DNA of 64,000 nt from positions 62,001 to 126,000 of the forward strand of contig NZ_APMP01000008.1 in the NCBI RefSeq assembly GCF_000372645.1, read 5' to 3'. Shown piece by piece: positions 46,198-55,088 of this stretch. The DNA is from Caulobacter vibrioides OR37. GTDB lineage: Bacteria; Pseudomonadota; Alphaproteobacteria; Caulobacterales; Caulobacteraceae. The notes beneath the pieces were generated by a model that was given only the letters and a program-made list of their open reading frames with translations, was not told the DNA's origin and did not search any database. Each line of letters begins with the position of its first letter. Positions within the stretch are counted from its first letter, which is position 1. The translations under genes were made by a program, and so were the position numbers.

Positions 46198-48734
46198 GGC
46201 ATGGCCTCGGCGATCAGGTCTTCCTCGGCCTCGGCCAGGATCATCTCGCCGGCGGCGTCGCCTGGCGCGCGCTCGCGGCCGATCTCCAGCATGATCGGCA
46301 CGGCGAAGGGAGACACGCGATCGAGCGACTTGTGGCGAATATGGCCTTTCACCCGCGCCAGCATGTCGCCCAGGCGGGCGATGTCCAGCATTCCAGTGGC
46401 AGCGTCGTGGCGGGCGCAGCGCAACATCAGATGGTCGGGCTGGTGTTTGCGCAGCACGTCGTAGATCAAATCCGTCGAAAAGGTCACCTGCCGCCCCGAC
46501 TTCTCGGCGCCGGGATGGCGACGCTCGATCAAGCCGGCGATCAGGGCGCAGTGCTTGAAGGCGCGCTTCATCATGAAGCTCTCGTCCAGCCAGGCCTCCA
46601 GGTCGTCGCCCAGCATGTCCTGGGCGAACAGCTCGTCGAGGTCCAGGTCGTCCATCGGCCGCAGGGACCAGATGTTGAGGGCGTAGTCGTTGCAGACGAA
46701 GCCCAGCGGGCCGACGCCCAGGCGATCCAGCCGCCGGGTCAGCAGCATGGCCAGGGTGGTGTGGGCCAGGCGGCCGTCGAACGGATAGCAGACCAGATGG
46801 AAGCGCTTCCCGCGCGGGAAGGTCTCCAGCAGCATCTCGCCCTCGTTCGGGATGGCCGAGCGGACCTTCTGCCAGGTCAGCCATTCCTGAACGTCCGGCG
46901 GCAGGGCGGCCCATTCGCGCTCGTCGTGCATCATCTGGCGCACACGGCTGGCCAGATAGGTGGAAAGCGGGAATTTCGAGCCGCCCCAGCTGGGCATCTT
47001 CGGGTCGTCGTTCGGGGCGGGCGAAACGAAGGCGTCGGCGCCCACGAGGCTGTTATAGCGCCACACCTGCCCCGCGAAGACGAAGGTGTCGCCCGGCGTC
47101 AGCTGCTCGAAATAGCCTTCCTCGGCCTCGCCGATCTTCCTGCCCCCCATCGGTCTCTTTCCGCCGCCGACGCGGATATTGATCATGCCCGGCGAGACAA
47201 TGGCCCCGACGTTCATCCGATGCTGCTGCCGGGCCTGGGCGTTGCGGGCAGTCCAAAGACCGTCGGCGTTCCTCACGATGCGCCGGAACTTGTCGTAGGT
47301 GCGCAGGGCGTAGCCGCCGGTCGAGACGAAGTCGACGACGGTTTCGAAGTCCTCCCAGGAGAGGTCCGCGTAGGGACCCGCCGAGCGGATCTCCTGGTAG
47401 AGAGCGGTAAGCTCGAAGGGTTCTGAGCAGGCGCAGCCCATGACGTGCTGGGCCAGGACGTCCAGCGCGCCGACGCGCGGCGGCTCGCCATCCAGGTGGT
47501 TCTCCAGGATCGCGTCGGCGGCGGCGCGGCACTCCAGCATTTCAAAGCGGCTGGCCGGCACGAACAGGGCGCGGCTGGGCTCGTCCAGGCGGTGGTTGGC
47601 GCGACCGATGCGCTGCACCATCCGCGACGCCCCCTTGGGCGCGGCGAGCTGGATGACGAGATCGACGTCGCCCCAGTCGATGCCCATGTCCAGGGTCGAG
47701 GTGCAGACCACGGCTCGCAGCGCGCCGCGCGCCATGGCCGCCTCGACCTTGCGCCGCTGTTCGGCCGACAGGCTGCCATGATGCAGGGCGATCGGCAAAC
47801 CCTCGTCGTTCAGCTCCCACAGGCGTTGGAAGGCGAACTCGGCCTGGAACCGGGTGTTGACGAAGACGAGGGCCGTCTTAGCGCTCTTGATGATCTCATA
47901 GACCTCGGCCATGGCGTGCTCGGCCGTGTGGCCCGCCCAGGGGACGCGACCGCCGGAGATCAGCACCTCCACGACCGGTCGCGCGCCGCCCGAGCCGAGC
48001 ACGAGGTCGATATTCGAGCCCCTTCCCCCCTGCGGGGAAGGGGTTGGGGATGGGGGTGTTAACTCGGAGCCGGCGCCCCCACCCCCAGCCCCCTCCCCGC
48101 GAGGGGGAGGGGAGTTGCATCCCAGCCACCGCCGCACCAGATCCGGATCATCGACCGTCGCCGAAAGGCCCACGCGCCGCATCCCCGGCGCGAAGGCCTG
48201 CAGCCTGGCCAGGCCCAACGCCAGCAGGTCGCCGCGCTTGCTGGGCCAGATGGCGTGGGCCTCGTCGATGATCACGCACCGCAGGTCGGCGAAGTATTCG
48301 CGCGCGCCTTCCCAGGCGCAGAACAGGGCCAGTTGCTCGGGCGTGGTCAGCAGGATGTCGGGCGGGCGCACCCGCTGGCGCGCCTTGCGGGCCTCGCCGG
48401 TGTCGCCGGTCCGGCTCTCGGCGACGATGGGCAGGTCCATCTCGCGGATGGGCGTCAGCAGGTTGCGCTCGACATCGACCGCCAGCGCCTTCAGCGGCGA
48501 GATGTAGAGGGTGTGCACGCCGGCCGGGGCGTTGCGCTTGGGCCGTTCGGTCAGCTCGATCAGGCTGGGCAGGAAGCCCGCCAGGGTCTTGCCGCCGCCG
48601 GTGGGCGCGATCAGCAGGGCGCCACGCCCGGCCCGGGCCTTCTCCAGCATCTCGAGCTGATGCGCGCGGGGGCTCCAGCCTCGGCTGGCGAACCATTGCT
48701 GAAACTTGGGAGGAAGGGCGTCGGCCGCGAGCAT
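46194..48734 (-). CDS. Ligase-associated DNA damage response DEXH-box helicase (Lhr-like)
   Basis: An 846-residue helicase from the ATG at 48734. Motifs: A-P-T-G-G-G-K-T-L-A-G (Walker A, about 40-50), I-I-D-E-A-H-A-I-W (D-E-A-H box), V-G-L-S-A-T-V-D-D-P, V-F-V-N-T-R-F-Q-A-E, L-D-M-G-I-D-W-G-D-V-D and Q-R-I-G-R-A-N-H-R. The C-terminal DUF4145/winged-helix portion is of the Lhr type. Residues about 206-240 are a Pro/Gly/Arg-rich insertion encoded by a palindromic repeat element (see 48016) between T-V-D-D-P-D-L-V-R-R-W-L and I-D-L-V-L-G-S. It unwinds 3' to 5' in the family, with PdeM as partner. Confidence 0.94.
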   Translation of the reverse strand: MLAADALPPKFQQWFASRGWSPRAHQLEMLEKARAGRGALLIAPTGGGKTLAGFLPSLIELTERPKRNAPAGVHTLYISPLKALAVDVERNLLTPIREMDLPIVAESRTGDTGEARKARQRVRPPDILLTTPEQLALFCAWEGAREYFADLRCVIIDEAHAIWPSKRGDLLALGLARLQAFAPGMRRVGLSATVDDPDLVRRWLGCNSPPPRGEGAGGGGAGSELTPPSPTPSPQGGRGSNIDLVLGSGGARPVVEVLISGGRVPWAGHTAEHAMAEVYEIIKSAKTALVFVNTRFQAEFAFQRLWELNDEGLPIALHHGSLSAEQRRKVEAAMARGALRAVVCTSTLDMGIDWGDVDLVIQLAAPKGASRMVQRIGRANHRLDEPSRALFVPASRFEMLECRAAADAILENHLDGEPPRVGALDVLAQHVMGCACSEPFELTALYQEIRSAGPYADLSWEDFETVVDFVSTGGYALRTYDKFRRIVRNADGLWTARNAQARQQHRMNVGAIVSPGMINIRVGGGKRPMGGRKIGEAEEGYFEQLTPGDTFVFAGQVWRYNSLVGADAFVSPAPNDDPKMPSWGGSKFPLSTYLASRVRQMMHDEREWAALPPDVQEWLTWQKVRSAIPNEGEMLLETFPRGKRFHLVCYPFDGRLAHTTLAMLLTRRLDRLGVGPLGFVCNDYALNIWSLRPMDDLDLDELFAQDMLGDDLEAWLDESFMMKRAFKHCALIAGLIERRHPGAEKSGRQVTFSTDLIYDVLRKHQPDHLMLRCARHDAATGMLDIARLGDMLARVKGHIRHKSLDRVSPFAVPIMLEIGRERAPGDAAGEMILAEAEEDLIAEAMP
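48016..48115. repeat. Palindromic repeat element inside the helicase gene
   Basis: About 100 bp of C/G-rich sequence made of a hairpin at 48019-48043 (CCCCTTCCCC / GGGGAAGGGG), a second at 48090-48112 (CCCCTCCCC / GGGGAGGGG) and a middle part where GGGGATGGGGG can pair with CCCCCACCCCC. It keeps the reading frame and adds about 34 residues of the S-P-P-P-R-G-E-G-A-G-G-G-G type. Elements of this pattern are scattered through alphaproteobacterial genomes; seeing one within a conserved coding region marks it as an insertion. Confidence 0.88.
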
Positions 48735-48851
48735 TGTGGCCGATATAGCATGTTCCCTTTCTGTTTCACCTGTCTTTCGCGCGCCGCGCGCCCTTGCGCG
48801 AGACGATCGATATCGCCACACCTTGAGAAGATCGAAACACGGGGTTCGGAC

Positions 48852-49823
48852 TTGATCGGACTGGCTTTTGTTCTGGCGCTGGCTCTTGGGCAGGCGCCCG
48901 TCGCCGGAGCGGCCTCGCCGCCGGCAACCGCCAAGAGCGCCGCGCCCGCCGATCTGGCCGAGCTCACGCGCCGCGCCCGGGCGGGGGACGTCTCGGCCTA
49001 CGATGCGCTGGCCCTGCGCTATCTGGACGGACCCGACGAGGACTACGACCTCGACAAGGCTCTGCACTGGCTGAAGGCCGGCGTGGCGGCCGGCGACCCG
49101 GCCAGCATGGTCGACCTGGGCGATCTGTATCTGGACGGCGAAGGTGTCGACGCCAGCGCGGCGGAGGCCGCCAAGCTCTACCAGGCCGCCGCGCGCAAGG
49201 GCTATGCCCGCGCCTACGACCGGATGGGCCTCGTCTACAGCGGCGCGGAAGGGGTCCAGGAGGACTTCGCCCAGGCGGTTCGCTGGTTCCGCCGCGCCGC
49301 GGCGGCCGGCGATCGCGAAGGCATGTACGACCTGGCCAAGGCCTATCAGAACGGGCGCGGCGTGGCCGAGGACAAGGCCCAGGCCGCCGCCTGGATGCGC
49401 AAGTCCGCCGAGGCCGGGTTCGTCGACGCGCTGAACGACCTGGGAGACTTCTATTCCGACGGCTATGGCGTGGCCGTCGATCACGGCAAGGCGTTGGCGC
49501 TGTACAAGGCCGCGGCCGACCAGGGCTCGGCGACGGGCATGGCCAATGTGGCTGTGGTCTATCACAACGGCGAGGGGGTGCCCGTCGACTACGCCGAGGC
49601 GCTGAAGTGGTACAAGGCGGCCGCCAACGCCGGCGACACCGACGCCTATTATAGGATCGGCCTGATGTACGAGGCCGGTGAAGGCGTGAAGAAGAACAAG
49701 GACGCGGCCCTGGCCCTCTATCGCAAGACGGCCGAGGATCCCGACGCCGACCAGCAGGAGGAAGCCCAGGCGGCGGTCGACCGGCTGGAGGACGAGCTGG
49801 CCTCCCGCGCGCCGGTGACCTGA
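48852..49823 (+). CDS. Exported Sel1-repeat protein
   Basis: A 323-residue protein with a probable TTG start at 48852 and a signal peptide (L-I-G-L-A-F-V-L-A-L-A-L-G-Q-A-P-V-A-G-A). The rest is seven or eight Sel1/TPR-like repeats of about 36 residues, for example A-M-V-D-L-G-D-L-Y-L-D-G-E-G-V and A-Y-Y-R-I-G-L-M-Y-E-A-G-E-G-V. Such solenoids act as periplasmic adaptors. No ribosome site is strong, so the start is the weakest part of the call. It diverges from the helicase. Confidence 0.85.
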   Translation: MIGLAFVLALALGQAPVAGAASPPATAKSAAPADLAELTRRARAGDVSAYDALALRYLDGPDEDYDLDKALHWLKAGVAAGDPASMVDLGDLYLDGEGVDASAAEAAKLYQAAARKGYARAYDRMGLVYSGAEGVQEDFAQAVRWFRRAAAAGDREGMYDLAKAYQNGRGVAEDKAQAAAWMRKSAEAGFVDALNDLGDFYSDGYGVAVDHGKALALYKAAADQGSATGMANVAVVYHNGEGVPVDYAEALKWYKAAANAGDTDAYYRIGLMYEAGEGVKKNKDAALALYRKTAEDPDADQQEEAQAAVDRLEDELASRAPVT

Positions 49824-49877
49824 CGCCGCGCGAACGTTCCGATTCTGTTTCGGGCGGGTTTTTGCTAACAGACTCGC

Positions 49878-52703
49878 GTGACCGTCTCCCCGCCGACTCT
49901 GGATCTCGCTCCCGCGCTCGTGGTGCTGCCGGGGCCGCGCGCGGGCGTGGCCGACGGAAGCGGCGAGGCGCGGATGCTGAGGGCCCCCGACGCGCGCGAC
50001 CTCTTCGAGCACGGCCCGGTGCTGGTGGCCCACGCGGCCATGACCGCCCGCCGCCTCAATTTGGCGCCGCCCTCGCGCGGGCCCAGGCTGTTCGACGTTC
50101 TGGAGCTCCACGCCTTTGTCCGGCCGGCCGCGTTCTGCGCGCCGTCGGCGGTGGGCTTGGCCATGGCCCTGGGGCTTCGTGAACCGCACGGCGCGGCCGA
50201 GCAGGCCCAGAGCTTGCGCGAAAGCGCGGACGCCCTGCTGCGCGAACTGGCCCTGACGCCGGTCCCCTCGCGCGAGGAGGCCCTGGCCGTGGCCGAGACC
50301 CTGGCCAAGGCCGGTTGGTCCTGGGGCGCCTGGGTGATCGGCGCGCTGCGCTCGGTGCAGGCCGGCAACCAGTTCCGGGGCTCGGGCCTGGACGTCTGGG
50401 CGCGACTGACGGAATGGGAGGATCAGGCCCCGCCCGGCGAGGCCGGCTCGCGGCCGATCGATCCCGAGCGCGCCGGCCAGCGCCTGGCCGAACTGCTGCA
50501 ACGCTCGGGCCTCGAGGAGGTGCGCGAAGCCCAGGCGACCTTCGCGAAGGAGGCGTCCTACGCCTTCCAGCCGCGTGAGCGCGAGGGCGAGCCGCGCATG
50601 ATGCTGGCCGAGGCCGGCACCGGCGTCGGCAAGACCCTGGGCTATCTGGCCCCGGCTTCGCTGTGGGCCGAGGCCAACGGGCCGTCGGTCTGGGTCAGCA
50701 CCTACACCCGCGCCCTACAGCGCCAGATCGAGCGCGAGAGCCGCTCGATCTATCCCGACCCCAAGGAGCGAGCCCGCAAGGCCGTCGTCCGCAAGGGGCG
50801 CGAGAACTATCTCTGCCTGCTGAATTTCCAGGAGCAGATCAACGGCGCCCAGCTGGGCAATGGCGACCTGATCGGCCTGGCCCTGACCGCCCGATGGGCG
50901 CGGGCGACGCGGGACGGCGACATGACCGGCGGCGACTTTCCGGCCTGGCTGCCGACGCTTTCCGCTGTGCCGCCTTCGGCCCAGGCGAGTCCGTCGAACC
51001 TGGTCGACCGGCGCGGGGAATGCATTCACGCCGGCTGCCAGCACTATCGCATCTGCTTCATCGAGAAAGCCGTGCGGGCGTCCAAGCGGGCCGACCTGGT
51101 GATCGCCAACCACGCGCTTGTCCTGACCCAGGCGGCGTTCGACGGCGCGCGGACGGCGCGGGGCCTGAAGGGCGACAACGAGACCACCAGCCTCAAGCGC
51201 ATCGTCTTCGACGAGGGCCACCACCTGTTCGAGGCCGCCGACAGCGCCTTCTCGGCCGCCCTGTCCGGCGCCGAGGCCGCCGAGCTGCGCCGCTGGATCC
51301 GGGGCCCCGAAGGGCGCGGGCGGCGGGGCAGGGGTCTCGAAGCGCGCCTGCTGGACATCCTGGGCGATCGCGAGGGCGCGCGCGAGGCGATGAACCAGGC
51401 GCTGCGGGCCGCCGCCGCCTTGCCGGGCGAGGGCTGGTCGGGCCGCGTCGCGCCGCCGGACGGCCAGGTCAATCCGATCGGACCGATCGAGAGTTTCCTC
51501 GTCGCCGTCATTGAACAGCTACGCGCCCGCACCAGCGAGCGGGGCGGCGCCGATCTGGGCCTGCAGTGCGACGCCCGACCCGCGATCGACCTCGTCCGCG
51601 AGCGCGCGCCGGAGGCGGCCAAGGCCTTGGCGGCCATCGAGGCGCCGCTGCTGGCCCTGGCCCGCGCTCTGGAGGACGTGCTGGACGAGGACGCCGAGCA
51701 TCTGGGGCCGTCCGAGCGCGCCCGCATCGAAGGCGCGCTGCGAGGCCTGGATCGCCGGGCCCGCATGACCCTGCCGGCCTGGCGCTCGATCCTGAAGGCC
51801 ATCGAGGACGACGATATCGAGCCGACCGAGACCGATCCGGACTTCGTCGACTGGTTCGAGGCGACGTTCCTCTATGGCCGTGTCGTCGACGCCGCGTGCC
51901 GGCGTCACTGGGTCGATCCGACCGAGCCGCTGCGCGCGGCGGTGCTGTCGCCCGCCCATGGCGTGCTGGTCACCAGCGCCACCCTGGTCGATCCGGCCCT
52001 GCAGGACCCGTTCGCCCTGGCCGAGATGCGCACCGGCGCGGCGCGCCTGCCGTCCGCGCCCAAGGTGCTTCGCTTGGTCTCGCCGTTCGACTACGAGAAC
52101 AACGCGAGGGCCTTCGTCGTCACCGACGTCAACAAGGAAGACCCGCGCCAGGTCTCGGCGGCCATGCGCGAGCTCTTCCTGGCGGCCGGGGGCGGGGGGC
52201 TGGGGCTCTTCACCGCCATCCGCCGTCTGAAGGCGGTGCATGAGCGCATCGCCGCGCCGCTGGCCGATAACGGCCTGGCTCTCTACGCCCAGCACGTCGA
52301 TCCGCTGGAAGTCGGGGCGCTGGTCGACATCTTCCGCGCCGAGGAGGACGCCTGTCTGCTGGGCACCGACGCGATCCGGGATGGCGTCGACGTGCCAGGC
52401 CGCTCGCTGCGACTGCTGGTGTTCGACCGGGTGCCCTGGCCGCGTCCGGATGTTCTGCACAAGGCCCGCCGGCTGCGGTTCGGCGGCAAGGGCTATGACG
52501 ACGCGGTGGCGCGGGCGCGGATCAGCCAGGCCTTTGGCCGCCTGATCCGCCGGGCCGACGACCGCGGCGTCTTCGTCATGCTGGACGCCGCCGCGCCCAC
52601 CCGCCTGTTTTCGAGCCTGCCCGAGGGCGTCAGCATCGAGCGCGTCGGCCTGGTTGACGCCATCGAGGCGACCGCCGCATTTTTATCGAAGACGAAAGCC
52701 TAG
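49878..52703 (+). CDS. DinG/XPD-like ATP-dependent DNA helicase
   Basis: A 941-residue superfamily 2 helicase, GTG start at 49878. The Walker A motif is A-E-A-G-T-G-V-G-K-T-L-G-Y (about 245). Four cysteines in N-Y-L-C-L-L-N and G-E-C-I-H-A-G-C-Q-H-Y-R-I-C are positioned like the iron-sulfur cluster of the XPD/DinG family. Motif II reads V-F-D-E-G-H-H-L-F (DEGH instead of DEAH). The C-terminus has L-L-G-T-D-A-I-R-D-G-V-D-V-P-G and Q-A-F-G-R-L-I-R-R. The family unwinds 5' to 3' and resolves R-loops or forked DNA. The first 230 residues are an N-terminal extension not typical of E. coli DinG. Confidence 0.93.
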   Translation: MTVSPPTLDLAPALVVLPGPRAGVADGSGEARMLRAPDARDLFEHGPVLVAHAAMTARRLNLAPPSRGPRLFDVLELHAFVRPAAFCAPSAVGLAMALGLREPHGAAEQAQSLRESADALLRELALTPVPSREEALAVAETLAKAGWSWGAWVIGALRSVQAGNQFRGSGLDVWARLTEWEDQAPPGEAGSRPIDPERAGQRLAELLQRSGLEEVREAQATFAKEASYAFQPREREGEPRMMLAEAGTGVGKTLGYLAPASLWAEANGPSVWVSTYTRALQRQIERESRSIYPDPKERARKAVVRKGRENYLCLLNFQEQINGAQLGNGDLIGLALTARWARATRDGDMTGGDFPAWLPTLSAVPPSAQASPSNLVDRRGECIHAGCQHYRICFIEKAVRASKRADLVIANHALVLTQAAFDGARTARGLKGDNETTSLKRIVFDEGHHLFEAADSAFSAALSGAEAAELRRWIRGPEGRGRRGRGLEARLLDILGDREGAREAMNQALRAAAALPGEGWSGRVAPPDGQVNPIGPIESFLVAVIEQLRARTSERGGADLGLQCDARPAIDLVRERAPEAAKALAAIEAPLLALARALEDVLDEDAEHLGPSERARIEGALRGLDRRARMTLPAWRSILKAIEDDDIEPTETDPDFVDWFEATFLYGRVVDAACRRHWVDPTEPLRAAVLSPAHGVLVTSATLVDPALQDPFALAEMRTGAARLPSAPKVLRLVSPFDYENNARAFVVTDVNKEDPRQVSAAMRELFLAAGGGGLGLFTAIRRLKAVHERIAAPLADNGLALYAQHVDPLEVGALVDIFRAEEDACLLGTDAIRDGVDVPGRSLRLLVFDRVPWPRPDVLHKARRLRFGGKGYDDAVARARISQAFGRLIRRADDRGVFVMLDAAAPTRLFSSLPEGVSIERVGLVDAIEATAAFLSKTKA

Positions 52704-52732
52704 AACCGTCCAGTTTCGCTGGAGAAATCCCG

Positions 52733-53188
52733 TTGGTCCGTCTCGCCGCGCCGCTCTTCGCCGCCGCCCTTCTGGCCGCCAATGTCGCCCAGGCCGACGA
52801 GTTCGTCCGCCCCGACTGTCGCGGCGCGGTCGCGCCCACGTCCAGCCTCAAGTTCGATACCCCCGAGCACGCCCTCTGGTATCGGCGCTTCTGGACGGGC
52901 GATTGCGCGAATCTGCCCTTCTTCTGCATCTCGGGCGCGCCGAACTGGAACGACATCGTCGGCAAGCTCGTGGTCAAGGGCGGTCCGTCCGAGCAGTCGG
53001 CCTTGCTGCCCAAGGCTTGTCGGCTGGGTCAGCTGATCGGCTTGGAGTGGTCTCGCGAAAAGAAGATCCGCCGGATCGACACCCGCGATCTGCGGGTTTT
53101 CAACGGGATACTGAACGCCTCCGGCGACGCTCTGCGGGGCGTGGACCAGGTGGAGACCAAGGCGCGAGCGCTGACGACGACGCACTGA
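52733..53188 (+). CDS. Hypothetical exported protein
   Basis: A 151-residue protein with a TTG start at 52733, CTGGAGAA 7 bases upstream, and a signal peptide (V-R-L-A-A-P-L-F-A-A-A-L-L-A-A-N-V-A-Q-A). The mature part has four cysteines (P-D-C-R-G, G-D-C-A-N, F-F-C-I-S and A-C-R-L), probably two disulfides. No family is recognised. It follows the helicase by 29 bp. Confidence 0.75.
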   Translation: MVRLAAPLFAAALLAANVAQADEFVRPDCRGAVAPTSSLKFDTPEHALWYRRFWTGDCANLPFFCISGAPNWNDIVGKLVVKGGPSEQSALLPKACRLGQLIGLEWSREKKIRRIDTRDLRVFNGILNASGDALRGVDQVETKARALTTTH

Positions 53189-53265
53189 CTCAAAGCCGTC
53201 GAAATTCTGCAATCGCCACGCCCTAGAAGCCCTTCATAGGGAGGGAACAGTTCAGGAGCGTACCG

Positions 53266-53532
53266 ATGATGACTCGACCCGCCGACCCCGCGATCGACGA
53301 AGCCGCCACGCCCGCCCGGGCCCGCTCGGCTCGGGCCCTGATCCAGGCGGTGCGCTGGCGCACCGGCCTCTCCCAAGCCGATTTCGCCCGCGTGTTCCGG
53401 ATAGATCTGACGCTGCTGGAAGACCTGGAGCGCGGCGACGCCCGTCCCGACACCGCGCTCACCGCCTATCTGCGGGTCATTGATCACGCGCCCGAGGCGG
53501 TTCTTGAGGCCTTGCGGCGCGCGCCGGGCTGA
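53266..53532 (+). CDS. Small XRE-type helix-turn-helix protein
   Basis: An 88-residue protein. Residues about 24-80 form a lambda-repressor-like HTH: R-A-L-I-Q-A-V-R-W-R-T-G-L-S-Q-A-D-F-A-R-V-F-R-I-D-L-T-L-L-E-D-L-E-R-G-D-A-R-P-D-T-A. No second domain is present, so it may act as a dimeric DNA-binding protein. It stands alone between the exported protein and sulfotransferase genes; no antitoxin-toxin partner is adjacent. Confidence 0.82.
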   Translation: MMTRPADPAIDEAATPARARSARALIQAVRWRTGLSQADFARVFRIDLTLLEDLERGDARPDTALTAYLRVIDHAPEAVLEALRRAPG

Positions 53533-53831
53533 AGCGTCCGGCGCTAGCCCTGATCAGTCACGAACGGGCCTGATTTCGGCTGAAGCTCGTCTTTAGCGAC
53601 TCGCGCCCCCGGCTCGAAGAGGTCGGCAATATTGGCCGATTTTTGGAGAACGGCGATTTCTCACTGGCGTCTTCCCATGAGGGAAACCGGTGGCGCCCGA
53701 CTATTTGCCTCGCAAAGAGTTAAGGCGCTTGGAAACTAGAATTTTAAGTATGGAATGTTTCGCAGCCGCGACGGAATGGTGACGCTCGCCCGTTAGAGAC
53801 GGGGAAAGGGGCGTGGATTTCCGACGCCGGA

Positions 53832-54587
53832 GTGTGGAACTTGGTCGAGCAGCTCTTCTTCTTTCACAACCCGAAAGCCGGCGGCACATCGGTCGTCGAC
53901 GCGTTGAAGCGGTTGTTTCCGGAAGAGCGACAGTGTCCGCGCATCGAGAACGACGCCACCGAGCACGCCGATCGCGGCGGGCGCTATGGGGTCTTCCGAG
54001 GCTATGACCTCTATGCCGGCCACTATGGACGCGACATCCGCGACGTCGTGGGGCCGCGCATGCCCATGGCCACCAACTTCCGTTGGCCGATCGACCGCGT
54101 TGTCTCGGTGCATCGCTACTTCCGCTACATGGTCGAGATTTCCGACGAGCAGGCGCGCGATCCGCGTTATCGCGCGGTGGCCCTGGCCAAGCGGCTGGCG
54201 CTGGACGACTTCGTCACCTGCGACGACCCGGCGGTGGTGATCCACACCTATGACCACCACTATCGCCAGCTGACGGGGTCGGGCTGGTCGCCGCACTACG
54301 AGCGCGACCTGAAGGCGGCGAGGGACCTGATCGACCAGATGGTGTGGTTCTATGTCTGCGAGCATCCCTACGAGTCTCTGGACTGGGCCCAGACCGCCTT
54401 CGAAGGGCGCCTGGGCGACGTCGCGCGGCTGAACGTCACCCAGGCGGAGTCACACAGCGCGGCTCTGGGCCCAAGGGCTTATCGGCAGCTGCTGGCCCAG
54501 AACCAGAACGATATCGCCATCTACCGCCACGCTCTGGACCGCCTGCTGACCGAGACCGCGCCGGTCGAAGTGCGGCTGATCGCGTAG
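53832..54587 (+). CDS. Sulfotransferase-family protein
   Basis: A 251-residue protein. The PAPS-binding loop F-F-F-H-N-P-K-A-G-G-T-S-V-V-D-A-L (about 9-25) is a clear 5'-phosphosulfate motif, and the 3'-phosphate site is represented by N-F-R-W-P-I-D-R-V-V-S-V-H-R-Y-F. It would move sulfate from PAPS to a carbohydrate or lipid in the envelope. The acceptor cannot be read and no glycan genes are adjacent. The GTG start at 53832 has no convincing ribosome site; 53533-53831 upstream contains no other gene and is mildly AT-rich. Confidence 0.85.
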   Translation: MWNLVEQLFFFHNPKAGGTSVVDALKRLFPEERQCPRIENDATEHADRGGRYGVFRGYDLYAGHYGRDIRDVVGPRMPMATNFRWPIDRVVSVHRYFRYMVEISDEQARDPRYRAVALAKRLALDDFVTCDDPAVVIHTYDHHYRQLTGSGWSPHYERDLKAARDLIDQMVWFYVCEHPYESLDWAQTAFEGRLGDVARLNVTQAESHSAALGPRAYRQLLAQNQNDIAIYRHALDRLLTETAPVEVRLIA

Positions 54588-54639
54588 GCGCCACGGGGCC
54601 GGCCTCGCAAACGATTTCTGAGCGTGGCGTCTACCCATT

Positions 54640-54803
54640 CTGGGGTCTGCGACACGCGGACGCGTTGTCTCTACTTCCGTGTTCAGCGAAATGAGCGCGT
54701 CGGCTTTGAGGCGACGCCGCCGCGCTCGGAGCTCAGCGCGACCGACGCCGTCCTGTTGGGGAACAGGACGACGCCCCCGCGCCCCAGGGCCGGGGGCGTT
54801 TTC
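54640..54803 (+). ncRNA. Candidate structured RNA ending in a terminator
   Basis: In this gene-free gap three hairpins follow each other: CGCGCT...AGCGCG (54721-54740), GTCCTGTT-gggg-AACAGGAC (54750-54769, perfect) and ACGCCCCCG...CGGGGGCGT followed by TTTT (54771-54803). The last looks like an intrinsic terminator, 184 bp after the sulfotransferase stop. This could be a long 3' UTR or an independent small RNA; the 5' boundary given here is a guess. Confidence 0.4.
54771..54803 (+). terminator. GC-rich intrinsic terminator
   Basis: A 9-bp perfect stem ACGCCCCCG / CGGGGGCGT with a compact loop, followed by four Ts counting the one closing the stem. It is the strongest termination signal between the sulfotransferase gene and the small ORF at 54900. 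Confidence 0.65.
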
Positions 54804-54899
54804 ATGTCGGCTTTCCCGCTATCGAGCCGCGGTCAATGAACGGCGTGCGTCCAGTGGTCGCATGGCGGCGGCGTTAGGGTCCTATAAACCTTCGCGCCC

Positions 54900-55082
54900 A
54901 TGGGGAAACGCGACGATCACTTGCGAGAAGCCGAGCGGCTCGAGCGCCAGGCCGAGATCGCCGATAGCGCGCACGCGCGCGCGGCGTTGCTGCGCATGGC
55001 CCAGGCGTCTCGCGGCGCGGCCGCCTTGGCGCGCATGTTCGAGGCCTGTCGTGAAGACGGCCCCTCGCCGCTTCGGCCTTAG
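54900..55082 (+). CDS. Small hypothetical charged protein
   Basis: A 60-residue ORF predicted to be almost fully helical (H-L-R-E-A-E-R-L-E-R-Q-A-E-I-A-D-S-A-H-A-R-A-A-L-L-R-M-A). Codon usage is high in GC3 and similar to real genes nearby. No family is recognised and the ribosome site is weak. Confidence 0.5.
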   Translation: MGKRDDHLREAERLERQAEIADSAHARAALLRMAQASRGAAALARMFEACREDGPSPLRP

Positions 55083-55088
55083 AGCCCG

